The notes under the pieces: model-generated
Database searches by the model: none
Seen by the model: only the letters and a program-made list of their open reading frames with translations
Told to the model about the DNA's origin: nothing
Shown: piece after piece, positions 27,415 to 36,413 of the stretch
Layout: each line of letters begins with the position of its first letter
Numbering within the stretch: the stretch's first letter is position 1
From: Desulfobacteraceae bacterium
GTDB taxonomy: Bacteria; Desulfobacterota; Desulfobacteria; Desulfobacterales; JAABTS01
Direction: 5' to 3'
Assembly (NCBI GenBank): GCA_011389735.1
Contig: JAABTS010000014.1
Span: forward strand, 1-59,278
Length of the DNA stretch: 59,278 nucleotides
Translations under genes and position numbers: made by a program

Positions 27415-27431
27415 TTGGTATAATTTTTGCT
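27415..27431 (+). promoter_or_regulatory. Sigma-54-like promoter of the flagellar operon
   Basis: TTGGTATAATTTTTGCT has the invariant GG (27417-27418) and GC (27429-27430) separated by exactly 10 bp, with TTGC in the -12 half; the -24 half departs from TGGCAC. The predicted start lies about 40 bp upstream of flgF. An IHF gene and an NtrC-type regulator are encoded upstream in the window. Confidence 0.6.
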
Positions 27432-27480
27432 GATTCCCTAATTATTGTATGTATTGTGTTTAATTCAACGAGGAGATGGA

Positions 27481-28221
27481 ATGAGCAGCGCTCTTTATAC
27501 GGCTGCGGCGGGAGCCGCCGCGCAACAGGTAAGAATCGAAATTCTGACCAATAATCTGGCGAATATCAACAGCAGCGGATACAAAGCGGAAGCGTCTGCT
27601 TTTCGGATACCGGAAAACGAACCACAGGCGGAAGCGCTCGTTCAACAACTGCGATATAAACCCGCCATTTTGCCTCACGAAATCATAACCGATTTCAGCC
27701 CTGGCGTATTGAAGCCCACGGAAAACCCCCTTGATATGGCGTTAAAGGGAGATGGTTTTTTTTGTATCGGAACCCGGGATGGAATCAGGTATACTAGAAA
27801 CGGCCGTTTTGCATTGAACGGCCTGGGCGAACTCACCACGGCCGAAGGTCATTTTGTTTTGGGACAGCGAGGCGTTATCCGGCTGGAGGGGGACAATGTG
27901 CGGATTAAACCCGACGGAACTATATCAACGAACGAAACAGTGGTGGATTCGCTTCGTATCGTTAGTTTTGAAACGCCTTATCCCCTGAGCAAAGAAGGCG
28001 ATGCGCTTTATGCGCTCACCGATCCGGACGCGCTTCAAATTGACGCTTTCGATACGGAAGTGATTCAGGGGAGTATCGAAACCGCCAATGTGGACGCCGT
28101 ACTCGAGATGACCCGGCTTATCGAGGCGGGCCGTATGTTCGAAGCCTATGGCAATGTCATCAAAACGCTGGATGGTTCGACAGGACAGCTTATCAACCGA
28201 ATCGGAAACGTAACGGCGTAA
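27481..28221 (+). CDS. flgF: Flagellar proximal rod protein FlgF
   Basis: A 246-residue flagellar rod/hook family protein. The N-terminal coiled-coil motif is visible (LYTAAAGAAAQQVRIEILTNN followed by LANINSSGYKAEAS), the central DGFFCIGTRDGIRYTRNGRF is the family signature, and the C-terminal helix contains GSIETANVDAVLEMTRLIEAGR. FlgF forms the proximal rod in the periplasm and is exported by the flagellar type III system. GAGGAGATGGA lies just before ATG 27481, favouring it over an upstream in-frame start. It is the first gene of the run flgFGAHIJ and is separated from flgG by 13 bp. Confidence 0.93.
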   Translation: MSSALYTAAAGAAAQQVRIEILTNNLANINSSGYKAEASAFRIPENEPQAEALVQQLRYKPAILPHEIITDFSPGVLKPTENPLDMALKGDGFFCIGTRDGIRYTRNGRFALNGLGELTTAEGHFVLGQRGVIRLEGDNVRIKPDGTISTNETVVDSLRIVSFETPYPLSKEGDALYALTDPDALQIDAFDTEVIQGSIETANVDAVLEMTRLIEAGRMFEAYGNVIKTLDGSTGQLINRIGNVTA

Positions 28222-28234
28222 TTCAGGAGGAAAA

Positions 28235-29023
28235 ATGATCAGAACCTTGTGGACCGCTTCTACCGGAATGCAGGCTCAAACGCTCAAAATCGATGTTATC
28301 GCCAACAACCTCGCCAATGTCAACACCAATGGGTTCAAAAAAAGCGACGCTGAATTCCAGGATCTTCTGTATGAAACATTGAGACCCGCCGGCGTTGCGT
28401 CGGCTGCGGGCAATCAGATCCCGACAGGCTTGCAATTAGGGCATGGAACCCGATCTGTAGCGACTCATAAAATTTTTACTCAAGGGGATTATCAAAACAC
28501 CAACGGCCAGTTGGACATGGCCATCGAAGGCGACGGATTTTTCCAGATTATGCAACCGAACGGCGAAATCGCATATTCCCGGGCCGGTTCGTTCAAATCC
28601 GACAGCGAAGGCCGCGTGGTCAATTCCGACGGGTATTCTCTGGAGCCCGAAATCATGATTCCTCCGGATACACTGGCTGTTCATATCGGAACCGACGGGA
28701 CGTTTTCGGTGTTGCAGGCCGGCGAAACCGAACCGAGTGAAATCGGAACGGTGGAACTGGCCAAATTCGTCAATCCGGCAGGTTTGAACAGTATCGGCAG
28801 GAATCTGTATCTTCCCACCTCCGCATCCGGGGACGCTGTCGCAGGCACGGCGGGCGAAGAAGGATATGGAACGATCACGCAGGGCTTTCTGGAAATGTCC
28901 AACGTGAATGTCGTCGATGAAATGGTGAACATGATTACGGCGCAACGGGCCTATGAAATCAACAGCAAGGCCGTTCAAACGGCGGACGACATGATGCAGA
29001 CCGCCAATTCCCTCAAGAGGTAG
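28235..29023 (+). CDS. flgG: Flagellar distal rod protein FlgG
   Basis: A 262-residue protein, the usual FlgG length. The N-terminal signature ASTGMQAQTLKIDVIANNLA followed by NVNTNGFKKSDAEFQDL is close to canonical FlgG, with IEGDGFFQIMQPNGEIAYSR in the centre and EMSNVNVVDEMVNMITAQRA near the C-terminus. It builds the distal rod that crosses the periplasm through the P and L rings. AGGAGG precedes ATG 28235. flgA begins 8 bp after its stop. Confidence 0.97.
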   Translation: MIRTLWTASTGMQAQTLKIDVIANNLANVNTNGFKKSDAEFQDLLYETLRPAGVASAAGNQIPTGLQLGHGTRSVATHKIFTQGDYQNTNGQLDMAIEGDGFFQIMQPNGEIAYSRAGSFKSDSEGRVVNSDGYSLEPEIMIPPDTLAVHIGTDGTFSVLQAGETEPSEIGTVELAKFVNPAGLNSIGRNLYLPTSASGDAVAGTAGEEGYGTITQGFLEMSNVNVVDEMVNMITAQRAYEINSKAVQTADDMMQTANSLKR

Positions 29024-29031
29024 TCGATGTC

Positions 29032-29781
29032 ATGACTGAAAAACGGACGCTGACATGTTTTTTCCGGCTTTTTGTGTGGATACCGTTTGTATTTTTCATG
29101 GAACCGCATATATCGGGGGCCGGACAAACCGGAGAGGAATTGATTGAAATTCCTGCGTCCCGAATCGAAGCCGAAGTCGGGGAGCATTTTCGGGAAAAAT
29201 TAAAAGGCGTTGGATACCCGTTTACCATCAAAAACATTTTTGGTTGCCGGGACGTGAAGGTTCCGCGAGCCTATCCGGATATGCGGATTCATTCCGAATC
29301 GGACATCGGACTGAAAAACCGTTTTCCGGCCGACATCGTTTTTTCGGAGGGAACGGAATTTGAAAGGCGTATCAGGGTCATTGCGGATATTGAAATTTTG
29401 GGCGTGGTCGTTACCACCTCGAAACCGCTGGCCCGGTTCCAGCCGATTGAAAAAACAGACCTGGCGCTGACCACGCGGGATATCAGTCAAATCCGGTCAA
29501 ACGCTTTTTTTCGCATCGAAGATGTGATCGGCAAACGAGCCAGAAGAAAAATCAAGGCTAAAACCGTTTTAAGAAAAGATCTTGTTGAACTGCGGCCTAT
29601 TGTGGAAAGAGGCGATATGGTGACCGTAATTTTGGAAACCGGGGGATTTAAAATTACATCCGTCGGCGAAGTCCGCCAAAAAGGAGGCCGGGGCGATATG
29701 GTGCGGGTGGAAAATTTGGATTCCAAAAAAGACGTGCTCGCCCGCGTGGTAGACAAAAATACGGTGCGTATCGATTTTTAG
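29032..29781 (+). CDS. flgA: Flagellar P-ring assembly chaperone FlgA
   Basis: A 249-residue exported protein with an N-terminal hydrophobic signal (CFFRLFVWIPFVFFM) and a C-terminal SAF-like beta-clip domain: LARFQPIEKTDLALTTRDIS, IGKRARRKIKAKTVLRKDLV and GDMVTVILETGGFKI are the family blocks. FlgA helps FlgI polymerise into the P ring around the rod. Its position between flgG and flgH matches its assembly role. No Cys pair is obvious. Confidence 0.92.
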   Translation: MTEKRTLTCFFRLFVWIPFVFFMEPHISGAGQTGEELIEIPASRIEAEVGEHFREKLKGVGYPFTIKNIFGCRDVKVPRAYPDMRIHSESDIGLKNRFPADIVFSEGTEFERRIRVIADIEILGVVVTTSKPLARFQPIEKTDLALTTRDISQIRSNAFFRIEDVIGKRARRKIKAKTVLRKDLVELRPIVERGDMVTVILETGGFKITSVGEVRQKGGRGDMVRVENLDSKKDVLARVVDKNTVRIDF

Positions 29782-29803
29782 AAGAAGTGAAAGAGGATTG
29801 ACA

Positions 29804-30574
29804 ATGAGCGACTGTTTTCGGGATATGGACGGAGGCTTTTTGCAGGCTGGAATACGAATCATCGCGTTTTTGCCGTTATTGCTATTGTTCGGAGCCGGTT
29901 GTGTTTCGGGCGTGAAGCAGGCCGACCCGTTCAGTGAAAACGCAATTACGCCGCATATCGCGCCGACGACGATAGATGATGCGAAACGCGAACCGGAATC
30001 CGGTTCGCTATGGGACGACAACGGATCCATGAGCGAGCTTTTCGTATCCAACAAGGCCGGACGTATCGGCGATATTCTCACCGTGAGTATCGTGGAGTCC
30101 GCCAAGGCGGCCAACAATGCGGACACCAAGACCGAAAGGAAATCGGATTTCGCGGCGAGCGTCAGTAAATTTTTCAATGTGGAGCAACGGTATCCGGGCG
30201 GCCGTTCTCCTCAGTCGTTCCCCTATTTGAATCCGTTTTCCGAGCTGAAGGCCGGTTTGAGCAGCACGTTCGACGGAGGCGGTTCAACCAGCCGGAGCGG
30301 TCAACTGGCGGCGTCGATCACGGTCAGGATCACCGACGTGCTTCCAAACGGAAACCTGGCTCTGGCGGGATCTCGTGAAGTCGCCGTGAACAAAGAACGG
30401 CAGTATATTACCTTGACCGGTATCATTCGCCCGCAGGATATTTCATCGGATAACGTAGTGCAGTCCACTTATGTGTCGGACGCCCGAATTTCCTACAGCG
30501 GCGTGGGCGTATTAAACGACCGGCAGCGGCCCGGGTGGATAGCCAGGGCGCTTGATTTTATCTGGCCTTTTTAA
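29804..30574 (+). CDS. flgH: Flagellar L-ring lipoprotein FlgH
   Basis: A 256-residue lipoprotein: the signal peptide ends in the lipobox FGAGC (about residues 30-34), placing it in the outer membrane. The family core is clear: GSLWDDNGSMSELFVSNKAG, VGDILTV-like IGDILTVSIVESAKAANNAD, and ITVRITDVLPNGNLALAGSR with GIIRPQDISSDNVVQST. ATG 29804 is preferred over TTG 29798 because AAGAGGA is 6 nt upstream. It forms the L ring with FlgI below it. Confidence 0.95.
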   Translation: MSDCFRDMDGGFLQAGIRIIAFLPLLLLFGAGCVSGVKQADPFSENAITPHIAPTTIDDAKREPESGSLWDDNGSMSELFVSNKAGRIGDILTVSIVESAKAANNADTKTERKSDFAASVSKFFNVEQRYPGGRSPQSFPYLNPFSELKAGLSSTFDGGGSTSRSGQLAASITVRITDVLPNGNLALAGSREVAVNKERQYITLTGIIRPQDISSDNVVQSTYVSDARISYSGVGVLNDRQRPGWIARALDFIWPF

Positions 30575-30596
30575 TACAAGAATCGGAGGCGTTTAC

Positions 30597-31694
30597 ATGC
30601 GAAATGCGTGTCACGGTCTTATTTTAGTTTTATGCATTGGGTTCATATCGCCGGTTTATGCTGTTCGGATCAAGGACATAGCGGACATCAAAGGGGTTCG
30701 TTCAAATCCGTTGATCGGTTACGGACTGGTGGTCGGTCTTGAAGGCACGGGCGACGGCAAGAAAGCATTGTTCACCACGCAATCGCTGACATCCATGCTC
30801 GAACGTATGGGCGTTACCGTCAATCCCGACAAAATGAAGGTCGGAAATGTGGCCGCAGTCATGGTCACCAGCGAACTCCCCCCGTTTGCGCGATCCGGAA
30901 GCCGGATCGATGTTACCGTCGCATCCATCGGAGACGCAAAAAGTTTACAGGGCGGAAATTTGCTGCTAACGCCGCTTAAAGCCGCCAACGGGAAAATCTA
31001 CGCCGCAGCCCAGGGGGCTGTCAGTATCGGAGGTTTTTCCGGCGGGGGAGCGGGAGCCGGAGTTCAAAAAAACTTTTTGACCGCAGGTCGGATTCCAGAC
31101 GGCGGCGTGATTGAAAGAAGCGTCGAGTCTGAATTTACGCTGGAAAACCGGTTGACCCTCATACTAAGAAATCCTGACTTTACAACCGCTTCGCGGATCG
31201 TTCACGCCGTCAATTCGGCGTTGCCGGAAAAAACCGCTGTTTCCCGGAACCCCGCCACAGTCGAAGTCTCCATACCTGAGCGGTACGCGCAAAATATCGT
31301 GGAATGGGTGATGCTGGTCGAAGGGCTGTCCGTTGTTCCGGACACGCCGGCCAGGGTGGTGATCAATGAAAAAACCGGCACTGTCGTCATGGGGGAAAAT
31401 GTTCGTATTTCCACAGTCGCAGTGGCTCACGGCAATCTTACCATCGAAATCAAGGAACGTCCCGATGTGTCGCAACCGGCCCCTCTGTCAAGAGGGCGCA
31501 CCGTTGTCACTCCGAACACCGAGGTGTCGGCCGAAGAAGAACAAAACCGGGTTCATGTGATCGATTCCGGCGTCAGTATCTCCGATCTGGTGAACGCGCT
31601 AAACGCCCTCGGCGTTTCCCCAAGAGATCTGATCGCCATTTTCCAGGCCATCAAGGCCGCCGGAGCGCTTCAAGGGGAACTGGAAATCATATGA
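30597..31694 (+). CDS. flgI: Flagellar P-ring protein FlgI
   Basis: A 365-residue periplasmic protein with a signal peptide (about 1-22) and highly conserved blocks: IKDIADIKGVRSNPLIGYGL, VGLEGTGDGKKALFT, MKVGNVAAVMVTSELPPFAR and GTVVMGENVRISTVAVAHG. FlgI makes the P ring in the peptidoglycan layer. ATG 30597 with CGGAGGCG upstream is chosen; an in-frame start at 30552 lies inside flgH. The stop overlaps flgJ by 4 bp (ATGA). Confidence 0.97.
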   Translation: MRNACHGLILVLCIGFISPVYAVRIKDIADIKGVRSNPLIGYGLVVGLEGTGDGKKALFTTQSLTSMLERMGVTVNPDKMKVGNVAAVMVTSELPPFARSGSRIDVTVASIGDAKSLQGGNLLLTPLKAANGKIYAAAQGAVSIGGFSGGGAGAGVQKNFLTAGRIPDGGVIERSVESEFTLENRLTLILRNPDFTTASRIVHAVNSALPEKTAVSRNPATVEVSIPERYAQNIVEWVMLVEGLSVVPDTPARVVINEKTGTVVMGENVRISTVAVAHGNLTIEIKERPDVSQPAPLSRGRTVVTPNTEVSAEEEQNRVHVIDSGVSISDLVNALNALGVSPRDLIAIFQAIKAAGALQGELEII

Positions 31695-32071
31695 CCGTTT
31701 TCTTCAATCCGATCGACAGCCCCTCCCTGCAAATAGATTCTTCCGGTTATAACAACAGGCAAACCAATCCGGCGGTCAGGGACGCAACCATTGGCCCCAA
31801 TTCCAAATGCGACGATTTACAAGACGCCTGTGACGAGATGGAATCCCTGTTCTGGTTTTATATGATCAAGGCCATGCGGGCTACTATCCCTGAGTCCGGG
31901 CTTTTCCCAAAATCAAATTCCCACCGGATATACAACTCGATGCTCGACAGCCGTTTATCCGAATTAATGTCTGAAAAAAGCGGCGACGTTTCCCGGATGA
32001 TGTTCAGCCGGCTCAACCCGTTATCTGCATATGAAGAAAACAACACCTTTACGGATATCGATTCTGAATGA
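31691..32071 (+). CDS. flgJ: Rod-binding protein, FlgJ N-terminal domain type
   Basis: A 126-residue protein with only the rod-binding domain: ACDEMESLFWFYMIKAMRAT, a SGLFPKSNSHRIYNSMLDSR block and LSELMSEKSGDVSRMMF. The muramidase domain of enterobacterial FlgJ is absent, as in many deltaproteobacteria, so a separate lytic enzyme must open the peptidoglycan. It is translationally coupled to flgI. The motility cluster is interrupted after this gene by a ~500-bp repeat-bearing gap. Confidence 0.88.
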   Translation: MTVFFNPIDSPSLQIDSSGYNNRQTNPAVRDATIGPNSKCDDLQDACDEMESLFWFYMIKAMRATIPESGLFPKSNSHRIYNSMLDSRLSELMSEKSGDVSRMMFSRLNPLSAYEENNTFTDIDSE

Positions 32072-32107
32072 TCGATCGGCCGAACGTTTGTTTTTCGAAA
32101 TACCGTT

Positions 32108-32158
32108 CCTGCATCCCAGCCCGGCGACGAAGTGAAATTTAATTTGCGGAAGAATATA
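32108..32158. repeat. Repeat family A, half copy
   Basis: ATCCCAGCCCGGCGACGAAG followed by TGAAATTTAATTTGCGGAAG matches the right half of family A. The rest of the gap 32072-32573 holds the element at 32203-32342 and no convincing gene. Confidence 0.5.
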
Positions 32159-32202
32159 TAAAAAGATTAAAGTTCTGCGACGATTCCGGCGATAAACCGA
32201 TT

Positions 32203-32342
32203 ATATAGCGGCTGAACGAAAACATCCTAACGCTCCCAGGTCCCAGGGGATTTGCAATCCCAGTAGGCCGCGAGAGCGACGCTCGGTTACAAACCCGCTC
32301 AAAGCCGTATTTTGCGGCTTCTGGTTCAAGCGCTACATAGGT
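32203..32342. mobile_element. Family D miniature element, diverged copy
   Basis: Left end ATATAGCGGCTGAACGAAAA and right end TTCAAGCGCTACATAG are imperfect inverted repeats related to the ATAGTGGCTGAACGA ends at 9025-9151. The interior shares GGGGATTTGCAATCCC and GTTACAAACCCGCTC with that copy. It splits flgJ from flgM. Confidence 0.6.
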
Positions 32343-32573
32343 TTCCAGGAATTCATTTTCTGAAAACTCGTACACAGGCTTTCGGAAAATCAAACCTCTG
32401 TAAATCGCATATTCGGGGTTAAGGAGGCCGGGGCGGCCGAAACGCCGGAACAAAGCCCCATCCATCGCCCTGCCGCCGGGTGAAATAAATATAATCAAGC
32501 CCGTGTGCGGATGAACGTTGACCCATTCTCTTCTTTCTGTTATAGATAAAAACAAAAGGAGCTAACAGATAAC

Positions 32574-32888
32574 GTGGATATTTCGATAAAAAAAACCAGG
32601 ATGAACGTCAATCCGTATGCGGTGGATTCAGTTAAACAAAAGCCGTTCAAAGAAACCGACGCCAGTAGCGGCGGTAACGCTCCTGAAAGACCGCCGGACA
32701 CAGTGTCCTTTTCGGCTGAAGCCGAACTGATCCGAGACGCCGGGCGTCGAATCAAGGCAATGCCGGACGTTCGAGAAGATGTGGTCGTTGACATTAAAAA
32801 ACGAATCGATACCGGTTCCTATAAAATCGATTACGATAAGCTGGCGTCGAAGATGGTCCGTGAAACTCTTCTTGACGTAAGCGGATAA
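32574..32888 (+). CDS. flgM: Anti-sigma-28 factor FlgM
   Basis: A 104-residue protein starting at GTG 32574 (an AGGAGCTAAC site lies upstream). The C-terminal sigma-28-binding helices are visible: VSFSAEAELIRDAGRRIKAM and VVDIKKRIDTGSYKIDYDKL with ASKMVRETL. The N-terminal part is low-complexity, as expected for a disordered exported inhibitor. FlgM holds FliA inactive until hook completion. flgN follows 50 bp later. Confidence 0.88.
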   Translation: MDISIKKTRMNVNPYAVDSVKQKPFKETDASSGGNAPERPPDTVSFSAEAELIRDAGRRIKAMPDVREDVVVDIKKRIDTGSYKIDYDKLASKMVRETLLDVSG

Positions 32889-32938
32889 ATGTTGTTTTTA
32901 TCGGTTTAATCAAAAAGGCGGTAACCCGAAAAACTATC

Positions 32939-33439
32939 ATGAACGAATTATTGGAAAAACTTTTAGCGCATTTGAAATTGGAGATCGGAGCCTGCCGGGA
33001 ACTGCTTTCTGAAACTAAAAAAGAAAAAGAGGCGATCGTCGCTTCCGATATTGAGTCGATCAATGCGGTCTGTCTTAGAAAACAAATTCTGGTCGAGCGC
33101 ATAAACAGCCTTAACAGCGAACGTCTGGAAATGAAACCGGCCCTGACGGAACATTTTGGAATCGATCAGGACGAATTCTCTTTGACGAATTTGTCGGGAT
33201 TGGTTAAAGAACCTTATTCAAGTCGGATAAAAGCGGATTGTCAACGAATCAAGGAACTGGTCGAAAAGGTGAACGAAACGAATCGCACGAACACTGTTTT
33301 ATTGGAAAATTCCCTCGAACTTGTAAGGGGCGCGCTGGATCTGCTGAATCATTTATCCTTCGGCGGCGGGATGTACGGTCCCGCCGGAAAAGTTCTGAAT
33401 GAAGATCGACAGGGCAGATTTGTTTCGGAAAATTGCTAG
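32939..33439 (+). CDS. flgN: Flagellar export chaperone FlgN
   Basis: A 166-residue, almost wholly alpha-helical protein: LLEKLLAHLKLEIGACRELL, ETKKEKEAIVASDIESINAV and RQIKELVEKVNETNRTNTVL-type heptads fit the FlgN family, the chaperone for FlgK and FlgL. Those two substrates are encoded 7 kb downstream in the same direction. The family is weakly conserved, so the call leans on context between flgM and the che genes. Confidence 0.8.
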   Translation: MNELLEKLLAHLKLEIGACRELLSETKKEKEAIVASDIESINAVCLRKQILVERINSLNSERLEMKPALTEHFGIDQDEFSLTNLSGLVKEPYSSRIKADCQRIKELVEKVNETNRTNTVLLENSLELVRGALDLLNHLSFGGGMYGPAGKVLNEDRQGRFVSENC

Positions 33440-33551
33440 AGCGCCGGGTGTTTTGGATTTCAGGTTGGATCAGGTGTCAGGTGAATACGTTGTTCCCAAA
33501 ATCCATTCCCTTAAAAAAACGAAGTTCGATATGATATAAAGGTCGAAATAT

Positions 33552-36413
33552 ATGTCTGACCAGGTTTTGTCCCAAGAAGAAGTGGATGCACTCTTTTTGA
33601 GCATGTCCAAAGGAAAAGACGACAACATGTCCCCAAAAAAAGAAAATGTTATTCAGTCTCTGGAAAAAATCAGTGAAGATATCGAGACTCTCGGCATCAA
33701 TGATGAATCCGGATGGAAAAATCTTTGCACCTCTTTTGAACATGAAGTCTCGCAATTAGCGGATACTGCGGATGAAATAGAGGATCTGCTGGCCCTGTCG
33801 GCCGAGGCGCTGGAATCGATCTCCGAAAAGACCGCCGCGGATTCATTGCAGACCATTGACGCGCTGTTCGATGCGCTGGCCGCAATCATCGAATTTTTGA
33901 AGCAGACTCCGAGAGCCCTCGATAACGCTGATGAAGCTGTTGTGGCCCTCAAAAACGCTCTGGAAACCGAAGAAGAAAAGGTTTTCGACGCCGACGCCGA
34001 TACGGAAGATAAGGGGGAGTTAGAGGAAGCGACCATGATCAAGGTCGATGACATGACCCTCGATGATATCGCGGCGCTTCTGATTGAGCTGGAGCCTGAA
34101 AACACCGAAGATCTGAAACGCTTTCGGGGGTTGTTGAAAAAAATCGTCAGCGACGAAATTTATCCTGATCCTTGCCGGGAGCAATTGCACGATGCAATCG
34201 ATCTCATTCAGGACGTCATTGATCTCAAGGCTGAAGATCCCGATGAAGCCCTCGATCTGACCGGAAAATTAATCGAGAACGCTCTAATTCTTCTTGAAAA
34301 AGAAGAGATTGAACCGGTGGTTGCAACCGCCGACGGTTCTGTTGCGGCGGATATTGAAGCCGTGGCCGGAAAGTCTGGTAAGCATGCTCCGGATGGCGAC
34401 GGTTCCCAAACAGAAGAACCTGTCGAGGAAGAGCCTTTTACGGAATCGGCGATGTACGAAGCTGAACCCGAATATGAGCGGACTGAAACTTCCGTTGCAT
34501 CGGGCGTTAAAAAGCCTGATGCTGAAGAACCTGCGGCTGTAGAAGAATCGAGTGTTTTACGGGACGAACCGGAAAAGGATTACATGCCGGATGATGCGGA
34601 ACCTGAACTGCTGGCGGCTTTCGTCACCGAAAGCAGCGAATTGATTACTAACGCGGAAGACGCCCTGCTCGCGCTCGAAACCGACCCTGAAGATATGGAG
34701 GCGATCGGAAGCGTATTCCGGGCGTTCCATACTATCAAAGGAACCGCCGCGTTTTTGGAATTATCGCTGATCGCTGAAATGGGGCATCACGCGGAATCTC
34801 TTCTGAGCCGGGTTCGTGACGGTGAAATCCGTTATGAAGGCGGTTATGCGGATTTATCCCTGAAAACCCTGGATATGCTCAAGGAACTGATCATGGCGGT
34901 TCAAAGCGCCTTGAGCGGCGGTCCTCTTCTGAGGCCGGCCGGTTATGACAGCCTGCTCTGGATCTTGAAGAATCCCGAGCAATCCGGTGTTTCCGCCTTT
35001 GGCGGGGATGAAGAGGATCTCCCGCTCGCCAAGGCCAGGGTCGGCGATATACTGGTGGCGCAGGGCAAAGTTCAGCCGGGTGATGTGGAAAAGGCGCTAT
35101 CCAATGAATCCGGAGAAATGATCGGTACAAAACTGGTGCAATCTAAAGCTGCGTCGGTGACCGACGTAGCCCACGCCCTGAGGACTCAGAAAAAGCTGGA
35201 CAATACGAAAAAACCGGTGGTGGATTCTTCCATACGGGTGCCCACTGAGCGTCTGGACCGATTTATCGATATGGTCGGCGAGCTTGTGGTCGCCCATTCA
35301 ATGGTGGTGCAAGACGATATCGTGGCGAGCGGAAAGCATCATGATTTATTCAAGAAAGTGAACCATACCAGTAAAATCGTCCGTGAATTGCAGGATATGA
35401 GCATGTCCATGCGGATGATCCCTTTAAAATCGACTTTTCGAAAAATGGCCCGCCTGGTCAGGGATCTTTCCCGGAAAATCGGAAAAAACGTGACTTTCAT
35501 CACTGAAGGCGACGACACCGAAATTGATCGCAATATGGTCGATATCATCAATGATCCGCTGGTTCATATGGTCAGAAACGCGCTCGACCACGGTATCGAA
35601 TCTCCCGAAGTCCGGGAAACGAAAGGCAAGCCGCCCTATGGAACCGTCAAACTGTCCGCTTACCATTCCGCCGGAAACGTTATCGTGGAAATCGCCGATG
35701 ACGGCAAAGGAATCGACAAAGACGCCATCGTCAAGCGCGCCGTCGAACGCGGGCTGATCAGCGACGCCGAACAAATGAGCGAAAGGGATATTTACAACCT
35801 GCTTTTCGAACCGGGTTTTTCCACGGCGGAAATTGTTTCGGACGTTTCCGGGCGCGGCGTGGGCATGGATGTGGTAAAAAAGAATATCGAAAACCTGCGC
35901 GGTCAGATCGAGATTCAATCAACCGTCGGAAAAGGCAGCGTGTTCAGGGTCGGTCTCCCGCTGACGCTGGCCATTATCGACGGCATGGTTGTCCGGGTTG
36001 GAAGTGAAAAGTATGTGATTCCCACAGTTTCCATCATCCGATCCGTCAGACCTGAGGAAAACGATATTTCAAGCATCCTGAACAAAGGAGAGATGATCGC
36101 CATTCAGGGGAAATTAATTCCCTTGTTCAGGCTGGGAGAGCTGTTCTACATTGACGACGCTGAAAACGATCCAACCAGCGCGCTTGTCGTGGTTGTCGAA
36201 AATCACATGAATCAGGCCGGATTGCTGATCGACGAATTAATCGGGAGCCAGCAGATCGTTATCAAAACGCTGGGCGAAAGCATGGGTTACATCCCGGGAA
36301 TATCAGGCAGCGCTATTATGCCTAACGGAAGAGTCGGATTGATTCTCGATGTCGGCGAGATTGTCAGACTCGCCAACTCCGAAAACGGAAAAAAGGTGAA
36401 AGAAACTCTTTGA
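33552..36413 (+). CDS. cheA: Chemotaxis histidine kinase CheA with FliM-like N-terminal peptide
   Basis: A 953-residue kinase. Residues 5-14 (VLSQEEVDAL) match the CheY-binding N-terminus of FliM/FliN-family switch proteins, not usual in CheA. An acidic helical region (about 20-350) follows, then an HPt domain with His in FRAFHTIKGTAAFLEL (about 392), a short repeat-like segment (VAQGKVQPGDVEKALSNE, about 500), the dimerisation helices (about 560-620), HATPase with MVRNALDHGIESPE and GRGVGMDVVKKNI, and a CheW-like domain to the end. It phosphorylates CheY and CheB. The stop overlaps cheR (TGATG). The acidic region may carry extra protein-docking helices. Its ribosome site is weak. Confidence 0.95.
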   Translation: MSDQVLSQEEVDALFLSMSKGKDDNMSPKKENVIQSLEKISEDIETLGINDESGWKNLCTSFEHEVSQLADTADEIEDLLALSAEALESISEKTAADSLQTIDALFDALAAIIEFLKQTPRALDNADEAVVALKNALETEEEKVFDADADTEDKGELEEATMIKVDDMTLDDIAALLIELEPENTEDLKRFRGLLKKIVSDEIYPDPCREQLHDAIDLIQDVIDLKAEDPDEALDLTGKLIENALILLEKEEIEPVVATADGSVAADIEAVAGKSGKHAPDGDGSQTEEPVEEEPFTESAMYEAEPEYERTETSVASGVKKPDAEEPAAVEESSVLRDEPEKDYMPDDAEPELLAAFVTESSELITNAEDALLALETDPEDMEAIGSVFRAFHTIKGTAAFLELSLIAEMGHHAESLLSRVRDGEIRYEGGYADLSLKTLDMLKELIMAVQSALSGGPLLRPAGYDSLLWILKNPEQSGVSAFGGDEEDLPLAKARVGDILVAQGKVQPGDVEKALSNESGEMIGTKLVQSKAASVTDVAHALRTQKKLDNTKKPVVDSSIRVPTERLDRFIDMVGELVVAHSMVVQDDIVASGKHHDLFKKVNHTSKIVRELQDMSMSMRMIPLKSTFRKMARLVRDLSRKIGKNVTFITEGDDTEIDRNMVDIINDPLVHMVRNALDHGIESPEVRETKGKPPYGTVKLSAYHSAGNVIVEIADDGKGIDKDAIVKRAVERGLISDAEQMSERDIYNLLFEPGFSTAEIVSDVSGRGVGMDVVKKNIENLRGQIEIQSTVGKGSVFRVGLPLTLAIIDGMVVRVGSEKYVIPTVSIIRSVRPEENDISSILNKGEMIAIQGKLIPLFRLGELFYIDDAENDPTSALVVVVENHMNQAGLLIDELIGSQQIVIKTLGESMGYIPGISGSAIMPNGRVGLILDVGEIVRLANSENGKKVKETL

